DNA from: Hamiltosporidium magnivora
Taxonomy: Eukaryota; Microsporidia; Dubosqiidae
Reading direction: 5' to 3'
Length of the DNA stretch: 12,711 nucleotides
Assembly: GCA_004325065.1 (NCBI GenBank)
Contig: PITI01000424.1
Location: 1 to 12,711, forward strand
Part shown: positions 1 through 8,022 of the stretch, piece after piece
Layout: each line of letters begins with the position of its first letter
Numbering within the stretch: position 1 is the stretch's first letter
Notes under the pieces: model-generated
Told to the model about the DNA's origin: nothing
Databases searched by the model: none
Seen by the model: the letters and a program-made list of their open reading frames with translations, nothing else
Made by a program: the position numbers and the translations under genes

Positions 1-360
1 AAATACCAAGCCGATTTTTAAATATCGTCTAACGATACTATTAATCCTCTGGAAATTTATTCGATACACCGAGGCAATTGCGGACATAGAATAGCCTTCT
101 AATGTCTTTTCAATTATGCGTTTCCGATCATTAATAGAAACTTTTTGTTTCCTCAGAGTTGGAATGGTGGTGACTGGGAGATTTTCATCATGTGATCCTG
201 ATATTTCCACAAGACATTTCAAAACATTGTCATTTTCGCGCTCTATACATTCTGGTGTTTCACCTACATGAAAATCATATTTGTTCTCGTTAGTATTTTT
301 ACCTGAAAAAGAATTTAAGATGGTAGTTAATTTTATAATGAATAAATTATTTTTTAAATT
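1..360 (-). pseudogene. Tc1/mariner-type transposase, N-terminal HTH fragment (partial, no clear start)
   Basis: Read on the minus strand, the frame is open from a TAA at 361-363 to the window edge. Positions about 135-1 encode a basic helix-turn-helix: VSINDRKRIIEKTLEGYS, then MSAIASVYRINFQRI, then NSIVRRYLKIGLVF. The pattern of an acidic/basic first helix, a Gly-x-Ser turn, an IA recognition-helix start and a terminal RRYxxxG is what I know from the DNA-binding N-terminus of Tc1/mariner and related DDE transposases, which are abundant in microsporidia. The catalytic DDE domain would lie outside the window to the left. The only in-frame ATG (85-87) is inside the HTH, so a normal start is absent. 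Either the 5' end has decayed, or translation begins elsewhere, for example after splicing. It could also be another HTH protein. Confidence 0.55.
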
Positions 361-377
361 TTAATTTTTTAAAAATA

Positions 378-434
378 ATTATTATATTGATTGCAAGGAT
401 TATGATATTGATTGCAAGGATTATTATATTGATC
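378..434. repeat. 21-bp tandem repeat, about 2.7 copies
   Basis: A 21-bp unit containing TATTGATTGCAAGG (T/G variant upstream of it) occurs at 378-398 and 399-419, with a partial third copy at 420-434. The first two copies differ at one base. It lies just upstream (minus-strand sense) of the transposase fragment and has no coding potential. Confidence 0.8.
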
Positions 435-1278
435 GAAAACCCCTATAAATGTGTTCTCAATAAAATTTGAATATTGGATGAAATTAAATAGAACAAAATG
501 AATTTTTTTCTTTTAACGAATACCAGAATTTATGCATGAATAGTATCGCACCAAATTAAAAGTATTTTATGCCCATTTGTTCATTTAAAAAAGTTTTTTA
601 GTTTGCTATAAAATTTTAACGAAGTGTTTAATTTCAAAATAAGCGATATCTATAAAGAACAAAATACAAATACAATAAAACACGAAACTTCAATGGTTTT
701 AAGTTAATCTTATATTTATAAATTTTGTTTGTATTTTTTTGTAAGCAATCAAATCGAATCAAATTTTTACCGATGTAGTAGTTATTAATTTATATTCCAA
801 ATCAACCTTTATATATCGAATCCAATTAAATCTACAAAAAAGGCATCGTATTCGAATATTCGTTTTGTTATTAATTTGATTTTTTGAGCTATGATATTAT
901 TTAACGCGTGCTATAGTCTAAAAATATATAAATCTCTATACCTTGCTTTTTACTATGGATATGATTGACTAATTTTTGTAAATCGAAGACCATTGTATTG
1001 TACATATTATAAAGGTTATGCTTGAATTTTCAAAATTTATAAGTGTAAGTTTCAAAATTTTAATTATGGCAAAAGAAAACCAAAACTTATAAAAGAAAAA
1101 TACTGACTTTATATTAAGATAGAAAAATTAAACCAGTTTTTACATTTTCTACAGTATAAATATAAATACTTTATAATAGATTTTTATTCAATAAAGATAG
1201 TTAAGGATAATGCAACTTAAACCAATACTGATAGTATAAGATTTTTTTACCGCATTCTAGATATTTCTTATGAAAGTT
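435..1278. other. AT-rich intergenic spacer
   Basis: I see no supportable gene here on either strand. The sequence is AT-rich with many stops in all frames and short direct repeats, such as TTCAAAATTT near 1027 and 1051. No tRNA A/B-box pair was found. The part nearest 1278 is the 3' flank of the LRR gene. It contains an AATAAA on the minus strand (1183-1188), about 90 bases past the stop, which may be chance in such AT-rich DNA. Confidence 0.6.
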
Positions 1279-3861
1279 CTAAATATTCTTTAATATAGTG
1301 TCTTTGAAAGACGATGGGCTGCAATTACAATTTAATGTCGCAAGATTATGCTCAATCGTACACCTTATCAATTTAACACTTCGCAGAGAAGGTAGGGATA
1401 AAATTAAATTTTTAATATCGATATTCAAATCAGTTGTAACTAGAACGAGTTTTTCTAAATTCATGCATCTTAAAACTCTGTATTCTGTTAAATAATCCGC
1501 GAAAACCTTATTATCTAAAGTAACCGAAAGATATACGAGGTTTATGAAAAATCCTATTTTAAAAATATCAGATGCGCAAAATATATTTCCCGATAGCTTT
1601 AATTTCGCAACAGAAGCTATGAGAGATGGAACACATAAATAACTCATAAACTCGGGTTTTAGGCTACAATCAGATAGATTAAGGGTTTCAAGTCGATCAA
1701 AGTGTTTTAAGGAATCGAGAGTTTCTTTTTTAAGTTCATTTTTAGATAAGTTTAAAACAACCAAAATACTGATAAACTTACATTTAAAAAATGATAAATC
1801 GAGAAATTCCTGTTTTAAACAAAATAAATATAGATGTTCAAGAAATTTAAATTCACATATGTAATCAATTAAATCTTCTGATATGAAACAACCAGATAGG
1901 CTTAGTTTTTTTGTACTTTCGTACAGTGATTTCTGTTCCAAAATTTTTTTTAAATGACCTGTGCGATTTAAATTTTCTAAAAATAGAACTTCGGCTTTAA
2001 TATTCATCGAAAAAAATGTTAAAAAGAAATCATGTAATTTCCCTCGGGATAGATCAAGATATTGAAAAGATCTTTGCCAATTATCGCACTCGTTAAAATG
2101 TCTTAATCTTAAAGAGTCAACACCTCTCATGGTTAGAACTTTCAAATTATTGCTAAGCATAAGAAAATTTAAAATCTTGTAATTTAGATATGTATAACTG
2201 ATTCCAAGTTCGATTAAAGAATTCATTCTTTCTGATTTTAAATGATTTAAATTTCCTATGTACCTAGAACACGAAATATCTAGAACTTCAATATTAGTTA
2301 AAGGCAGCCTGTTAAAAAACCCATATTGTAATTCAAATCCAACTATTCGCAAAATTTTTAATTTTGGGAAGTAACGAGCCAATTTACGAAAATGAAAAGT
2401 GCTGCGGGTCATTGTGCACTTCACTATGCTTAAGGATTCGATGTTTATCAGACTAATTAAGAAAAGAACATCCAAATCTGACAAGACTACTTTTTCAAAT
2501 TCTATAGACTTTATTTCACTTCTCTTCATTAATTCTATGGTGGTAAAAACAGAAATAAAGGCCGTGTTCATTTCATAAATCTTAGAATTGTGTAATATAG
2601 ATTCACATTTCAAATCTATATTTTTGCATTCTGAAAAATACATATCATTACTAGATATTCTGATGCCCTCTATTTTAAATGAACATATAATGCAATTTAA
2701 GAATACCCATTTATCTTTGGAATTTTCATCGTAAATTATATCCAGAGCTCGAGGTGTAGTTCTAATTATGATTTCATAGATATTATGTTTTTCATATGTG
2801 ATTTTCTTTATATCCTGCTCCCTCTCAATTAATGTTAATTCCTTATTATTCGTGTTGAAATTTATCTCAATAGAATCATATAATACATAAATGAAAGGTA
2901 AAAAATATTTGGTATTAGATTTAAAGTCAACGCCCGTCAGATTAGATATATTAATGCAAGATCTGTCTGCCAAGTAAGAAAATATAAACGGAAGTAGGTT
3001 TTCATAGAATATAAATAATGCGTTGGAATCGGAGTAGCAGTCAAGATCATAAAGAAGCCGAATTAAACTCAGAAATTGCTCTTTTTTTAAATCATAAAAT
3101 ATAGAACACCAACCATATTGTAAAGTATTCATACATTCTTCGAAAATCTCACTATCTATATGGCTTTTTGTTATATCATTTATATTAAGTTTTAGTTCTT
3201 CATTTTCACTCATAGATAATTCATCGAGATACTTAGATCGAATCATAAAAGTATCCAAATAATCGAATATAACAAGTTTTTTTCGTTGGTTTATTAATAT
3301 TGTGCCTCTATCTTCTGTATTCATCATACCATTATCTTCATTGGTGATATTTTGCAAGGAAGAACTTTCTCTATATTTTTCATTTATATTGCATTCTGGA
3401 TAGTGAATATCTTTTATGTGTGCATTTTCTGTGGTATAATCTGACTTATAGCAAGGTTGCGCATTTTCCAAATCTAATTTTTGTTTTTTTATACATTCAC
3501 AGCTTTCTTCTTGTTGCATAACGCTTTGATTAGTGTTTAAGGTTTGTGAGTATGAACGGTGATTGCTTTTAGTAGCTATTGATTCGGAAAAATACATCAT
3601 TTTGATACTATAGGGATCAAAGAAGGAAAAGCAACAGTCGGGTCTTAAAGATGAATTGCTTGAAGAATTCGACGTTTCAAAATCAACAATAACTCGAATA
3701 CAAGTATTTATTCCAAGAAAGGGGAAAATTAGAAAGAAATAGATAGAAGTAGGGACGTTTATTTCATATTTCACTCGAGATTTAAACGAGCTATAGATTT
3801 CTTTTGGTTTTTTTTTGCTTAAAGCATTATTAAGAACGTGATATCTCTTTCTATAATACAT
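1279..3861 (-). CDS. Leucine-rich repeat protein with N-terminal membrane anchor or signal
   Basis: This is an intact 860-residue ORF, ATG at 3861-3859 and TAG at 1281-1279. After a basic N-terminus of about 35 residues there is a hydrophobic stretch (about 36-59, SIYFFLIFPFLGINTCIRVIV), then a Ser/Asn-rich stretch, so it is probably a signal anchor or late signal peptide. Residues 90-230 are polar and low in structure. Residues 235-450 are an unassigned, Cys- and Leu-rich globular region. From about 450 to 840 I count about 15 leucine-rich repeats of the form LxxLxLxxCxL, for example LVVLNLSKNEL, LETLNLSDCSL and LEKLVLVTTDL. LRRs are protein-interaction solenoids, and microsporidia have expanded families of such proteins, often secreted and of unknown role. 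I cannot name a specific function. The start is supported by a CCC six bases upstream; no other in-frame ATG precedes the hydrophobic stretch. Confidence 0.9.
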   Translation of the reverse strand: MYYRKRYHVLNNALSKKKPKEIYSSFKSRVKYEINVPTSIYFFLIFPFLGINTCIRVIVDFETSNSSSNSSLRPDCCFSFFDPYSIKMMYFSESIATKSNHRSYSQTLNTNQSVMQQEESCECIKKQKLDLENAQPCYKSDYTTENAHIKDIHYPECNINEKYRESSSLQNITNEDNGMMNTEDRGTILINQRKKLVIFDYLDTFMIRSKYLDELSMSENEELKLNINDITKSHIDSEIFEECMNTLQYGWCSIFYDLKKEQFLSLIRLLYDLDCYSDSNALFIFYENLLPFIFSYLADRSCINISNLTGVDFKSNTKYFLPFIYVLYDSIEINFNTNNKELTLIEREQDIKKITYEKHNIYEIIIRTTPRALDIIYDENSKDKWVFLNCIICSFKIEGIRISSNDMYFSECKNIDLKCESILHNSKIYEMNTAFISVFTTIELMKRSEIKSIEFEKVVLSDLDVLFLISLINIESLSIVKCTMTRSTFHFRKLARYFPKLKILRIVGFELQYGFFNRLPLTNIEVLDISCSRYIGNLNHLKSERMNSLIELGISYTYLNYKILNFLMLSNNLKVLTMRGVDSLRLRHFNECDNWQRSFQYLDLSRGKLHDFFLTFFSMNIKAEVLFLENLNRTGHLKKILEQKSLYESTKKLSLSGCFISEDLIDYICEFKFLEHLYLFCLKQEFLDLSFFKCKFISILVVLNLSKNELKKETLDSLKHFDRLETLNLSDCSLKPEFMSYLCVPSLIASVAKLKLSGNIFCASDIFKIGFFINLVYLSVTLDNKVFADYLTEYRVLRCMNLEKLVLVTTDLNIDIKNLILSLPSLRSVKLIRCTIEHNLATLNCNCSPSSFKDTILKNI

Positions 3862-3867
3862 TTATAT

Positions 3868-3870
3868 GGG
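3868..3870 (-). promoter_or_regulatory. CCC start-proximal motif of the LRR gene
   Basis: On the minus strand, CCC lies six bases before the ATG (CCCATATAAATG). CCC- or GGG-like signals just before the start codon, in an AT-rich context, are described for microsporidian genes and tend to mark the transcription start region. The transferase gene at the other end of the window has the same feature. Confidence 0.5.
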
Positions 3871-3891
3871 AACTAATTGGTTTTTTTTACA

Positions 3892-3978
3892 AAAAGTTTC
3901 GATATGTAATTATCATTGATTAATTAAAAAAATTAGAATTTTTTTTTAATTTATTGTAAATTAAATATCGAAACTTTT
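3892..3978. repeat. Inverted repeat upstream of the LRR gene
   Basis: The arms AAAAGTTTCGATAT (3892-3905) and ATATCGAAACTTTT (3965-3978) are a perfect 14-bp inverted repeat. After one mismatch, five more bases pair inward (3907-3911 with 3959-3963). The interior is A/T tracts. The first arm begins 31 bases upstream of the LRR start codon. It could be a cruciform or RNA hairpin, a regulatory site, or the ends of a tiny miniature element; the sequence alone does not decide. Confidence 0.7.
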
Positions 3979-4069
3979 ATGAAAATTAAATTTTTTTTAA
4001 ATGTTAAATCGCTAAAATATAAAAATTATAAATCAACTTAGTATGGTTACTTTAAATTTTTCCTTTTTT

Positions 4070-5370
4070 TAATAATCAGAGAGATGTCACACTAAATATC
4101 TTGATTATTGAATAGAACGACACACATTTCTAAATGTTTTTCCGAACTTAGCAAAAGCAGATTTAAAATAATGAGATTTTATAAATTTACTTTTAAATCT
4201 AGGTATCTACATAATAATATTGCTTCATTCAAAATTTGTATTTGCTCATCTTGTTTTAAATCTCATCCCAAATAGTGAAAACTTTGTATATCGGTGAGTT
4301 TCTAAACCGTTATGTCGTCGATTAAATATTTCAAATAATTCGGAAAAGAACCAAGACATAATTTTCAAATAACTTTATAGGATGTTTTATGGCTTTGGCA
4401 TCATTTACACATGAAGAATGATCAAAAATATAATTAAAAAAAATCACGGTAAAGGGAATAAGATCGATAATGAACGTCTCTAAATATTGACTCATCGGGG
4501 CGCCAAAACATTGACTGTGGTTGACACAATACCGAAATTTTATATAATAAATTAAGAATCAAGTTGGCTAAAAAAATAATCTGAAGTACTATGTGCGAAG
4601 ATTAAACTAAGAAGAACTTGAATATACACAAACAGATTAAATTTAACATGCTTTCAATTATCGGATTTGTGGCAGTTTTTTAAGTTTTGTATCCTGCTTT
4701 TATTTCGATTCAAAGTATAAAAATTACATTAGATTTTATTCCATGCAAATTTTACATAGAATTATAGCAAACCTCTAAAAAATCCTGAACTTATGACAAC
4801 ATGTATTTTAGTTTCCATATTTTCCTGCAATAAAAAAGTGCAGATAAATTGTTTGTTGTAGTTTAATCAAAATCTTGGTTTGAAGGAAATCATTATCGGA
4901 TCATGATTTCAAATAAACAGTCAAAATATATGTAAAGAAAATTTTTATATAAAATTAAACGAATATTTCCAGACATAGAATTATATTTTGTGAATAAAAG
5001 GTTTAATTGATTTATATCTATAAAGATAATAATAGTAATCATAGATAAAGGCTATCCCCTTGTGACGGCTATTTTCAATTTATTATTAAAGGCTCGTAAA
5101 TAAACGAGAAACCGATTTACTTTTCTGATTCGATATGCTTGGCATTTTTTTACTCTTACTTAATGTGTTTAAAAAAATAAGCATGGATGAGACATAAAAT
5201 TCCTTTTGTCGAACTAAGAAATATTTGATAAAAACTTCTGTTGGCACATTAACTTGTTCTTGAATGCAAAATTTGAGTATAATTTGAAGTTACCAGGCTG
5301 ACCTATCATAGATAGAATACACCTTGAATTAGAAAAATACATTATAATTATGCCTATAACCTTTTCGAAT
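4070..5370 (-). pseudogene. Decayed coding sequence, possibly a relic LRR-family gene (5' half)
   Basis: On the minus strand, protein-like stretches follow one another with stops and frame changes. One open stretch of 75 codons runs from about 4558 to 4334 and includes an ATG at 4496-4494 (MSQYLETFIIDLIPF). It then shifts frame to a Leu-rich stretch over about 4330-4075 (QILNEAILLCRYLDLKVNL, then a stop, then NLLLLSSEKHLEMCVV). Further upstream, a segment starting with ATG near 5342 runs for about 42 codons to a stop. The Leu/Ile-rich, Cys-containing pattern resembles residues 240-330 of the intact LRR protein next door, and the orientation is the same. A dead tandem paralogue lacking its LRR half is therefore my best guess. 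The similarity is by eye and weak; it could be an unrelated gene relic. Confidence 0.35.
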
Positions 5371-5683
5371 ATTTAGATTTATAATTGTTTAACTTTAAAG
5401 ATCAAGTGTCCATAAAAATTTAAATGTTTTTTTCATATTACCAAAAAGCTCTTCGTTTAAAAAATCTGTTAATAAAATTACTTATTCTTACGAATTAAAA
5501 AAAATTATATAACCTTTTCATGCAAACAAAAATAATGAGCATAAGAAATTGTAGGGTGCAAAGACAAAGAATAAACATATTAAGACAGCAAACAAGGTAT
5601 ATATATGTTCCGTTATCATAGGATGCAAAAATACCGCTAAAGCTTATCATAAAGTTAACTATATCACATGCAGTCATTTAAGA

Positions 5684-5734
5684 CAAACCTAATAACACCA
5701 AGCCTAACTAAAAAAATATACCCTATTAGGTTTG
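5684..5734. repeat. 11-bp perfect inverted repeat near the left end of the retroelement relic
   Basis: CAAACCTAATA (5684-5694) and TATTAGGTTTG (5724-5734) are exact reverse complements separated by 29 bases. They lie at the left edge of the better-preserved plus-strand frame that I tentatively assign to the retroelement N-terminus. The hairpin could belong to its 5' UTR, or be incidental. Confidence 0.65.
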
Positions 5735-6240
5735 CTTAACATCAGACCACTGCCATCTATATATAGACAAACAAGCCCAGAAACCCCCGAGTCATCAATA
5801 GAACTTTTGGCTAGTACTATGCACTCTATATATTCCCGAAAACCTCTTATTACTCCAATAAAACCTAGATCTATAAAGTTTGAATATCTGGCATTAATTG
5901 TATGCGCTTTTTTTTGTAGTATAAAACATGTTTGTTTAAATGCCTAAATATGGAATGAAAGAGGTACTATAATATGATCTGTTCTTGTGCCAAAACTATC
6001 GATGTAATAAAAAGGTTGATTCAAAATTAGTTATAAGCGAAAAATACCCCGGAAGAAAATAAGTATCGAAGTCAAATCATTATACGGTTTCAGCAATTCA
6101 TATTTCCTTAGCTAAAACACTCGAAAAATAAACGAATTAGAAAAAAATCATGTGTTTTAAGGAAATACTACAGAACATAATCTAATAATAAGTAATTCGA
6201 AACAAAAGATTCCAAATAAATTTCTTGAAGTGAAATTTTG
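5708..6240 (+). pseudogene. Retroelement ORF, N-terminal region (tentative)
   Basis: A frame open from 5708 to a TAA at 5945-5947 encodes about 79 residues with no ATG at its beginning. It contains PLPSIYRQTSPETPESS, then HSIYSRKPLITPIKPRS, then KFEYLALIVCAFF. Beyond the stop, protein-like pieces continue in other frames: KVDSKLVISEKYPGRK, then a stop, then SNHYTVSAIHISLAKTLEK, and later IRNKRFQINFL near 6195-6230. Position, strand and spacing suit the region before the reverse transcriptase in an R2-like ORF, and RNKRFxxNxF-like strings occur there in the proteins I remember. I cannot point to the expected N-terminal C2H2 zinc finger. The first 79 codons could instead be an independent small gene relic. 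Confidence 0.4.
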
Positions 6241-6737
6241 ATCTGTTAATAAATAAGTTTATAATATGCCGACTATTGTGTACAGACGACGATAACAGGT
6301 GTTGCACGAATCTTTCAGATAGCTCGGGTATGTTATGACAAAAAATTTATCAAATTAAGACTAAGATTGTAGTGAAAAAAGTAAATCAGCTTCTAAATTT
6401 AAATAAAAACATTTTTTAGGCAGGTTTTTGGCAGTAAAACTGTGTTTTATGTGGAAACATCTTTCAAAAAACGTGAAGAGCTTTTTAACCTTGATCGAGA
6501 AAATTGATTTTGCCGGAACTCTAATTAAGAAGAAAAAGCCCATAAATTTTTATCTAAAGAATTTCTCGATTTAAGAAAGTAGGAAGCTTTTTTGAGAACT
6601 ATTTCCTTGGTAGCCTATGAAACGTTTAGGTGCAGAAATGTTCAGATCGTAACGAAATTGTAAGTTTTGATTTATATTCTGTAGCAAGAAAAACGAATAT
6701 ATTATGTATGATAAGTATTTAATGGCGCTATGTCAAG

Positions 6738-7600
6738 TATGCATTAGACGGCGTTTTATTCGCTTGAAAAATTTCAGATATCTTTTATCCGCATGATGGC
6801 TAGAAAGCTGCTAGAATTCATAGAAGGAAACACAATTTTTATATCAATAAATTTACAATTCTATAAAATAATTACGGATATTATGCGAATTAATGATTTA
6901 AGACGAACTTTAGACTTATTGGTTTTTATAGCCTAACTTACAAGATTCAAAAAGGCTTAGGACAACGAGAATCCAACTTGGCCAATTACTTGAATGTGAA
7001 ACTTATACAGACTTACAGCTAAATCGTGTATAAAAGTCAGGCAACCTGAAGTGGAAAACAGGGGTGCATGGTAGATAATTTATTGGCGTTGTGAGTGATG
7101 AGCAAGTAGCGAAAAAGCAGTTTCTTCTCAACCTTGTATTTAATTTGGATATAGAAAATATCACAAGAGAGATTAAAGGTGATTTCAAAAATTCCAAACA
7201 ACCTGCCGAACATGTACATTCGACAAATGTACCAAAAATTTATTACCCTGATTGATTTCCGAACTCTTTTAAGGTCCTAATATCAAAATACAAAACCAAT
7301 ATTTGTGTATGACTTGCTAAAATAAACAAAACAAACAAGTGAAAGATACTGCATGAAGATGATTTGTCACACCTTTTTTGTATTGTACATGAATCTGTTA
7401 AGCAGAAGTTCAACGATTACAAGAAACAAGGCAGCCATCTCTTCATCACAGATATCATATTTTTTATTGATAATTTTAGAATTTTTGCGAGAAATAGATC
7501 AATATTTAAATCTATGGCAGATAAGCACAAGAATCATTGAAATTAATCTTATTAGAAAAATAATGAAATGTCAACCACAGATTGAGCGCGTTCTGTGATA
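6738..7600 (+). pseudogene. Reverse transcriptase domain of the retroelement, inactivated
   Basis: In order: YALDGVLFA then TGA (6738-6767), equivalent to the PGxDG motif. FYSLTYKIQKGLGQRESN (from 6924). In a shifted frame, PIT, stop, M, stop, NLYRLTAK (6982-7023), matching RPITCxSNLYKLxTK with two codons turned to TGA. GKQGCMVDNLL (from 7053). The motif A region around 7146-7154, where TGG ATA TAG replaces a WxD-type string. ILHEDDLSHLF (7346-7378), equivalent to GILQGDSLSPLLF. VLYMNLLSR (7380-7406, another frame). IFFIDNFRIFARN (7457-7495), the F-x-D-D box with the second Asp replaced by Asn. The frame switches at least five times. A living version would copy RNA into DNA by target-primed reverse transcription at the insertion site. 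This copy cannot encode an active enzyme. Confidence 0.8.
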
Positions 7601-8022
7601 CTGCTTCTTTACTAGAAAATGTTTATGCTTCAAAATATTAAAGGATATAGAAAATGCAAATATGAAAGACATGTAGCTTATCTATTGGAGTACAATGCAA
7701 TCTAATATTAAGAGTTTGAAGTTTTTGTCTCACCAGATTAAACGATAAAAAATATAATCTTTGCTAAATTCTATAATAGGTATTAACTATAATTTTGATT
7801 TACGCTAAATGAGCCGGCTGACTTCTGAAATTATATGATTAAAACGTGGAGTGTTAATAAAAAACAAAATATATTTACTCAAATAATGCAAAAAGACGGT
7901 TAGACCTTCAACGTAAAGTGATTTATTGAGGTTTACAATATTTTGAGTTCAAACGAGAACAGAAGCTCTTACAACATTTTAATTGTCTTTAAAAAAGTAA
8001 AGAAATATAAACTAGAGAAGAA

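Noticed and set aside
378..434. CRISPR-like array
   Set aside because: The units are directly adjacent with no spacers, and the organism appears to be eukaryotic.
1298..1495. 65-aa plus-strand ORF
   Set aside because: Antisense to the C-terminal LRRs of the intact gene.
5495..5677. 60-aa hydrophobic minus-strand ORF (MTACDIVNFMISFSG...)
   Set aside because: It has no recognised family, its length is expected by chance in a stop-poor stretch of this size, and the CCC-like signal is not close to the ATG. A real tiny membrane protein cannot be excluded.
6361..6543. 60-aa minus-strand ORF
   Set aside because: Antisense to the retroelement relic, low complexity, with no start signal.
7003..7219. 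Two overlapping minus-strand ORFs of 60-64 aa
   Set aside because: They are antisense to the reverse-transcriptase relic, and nothing in them resembles a protein family.
7353..7598. 81-aa plus-strand ORF
   Set aside because: It is not a separate gene. It covers part of the degenerate reverse transcriptase (VLYMNLLSR, then REIDQYLNL), and its ATG is an accident of decay.
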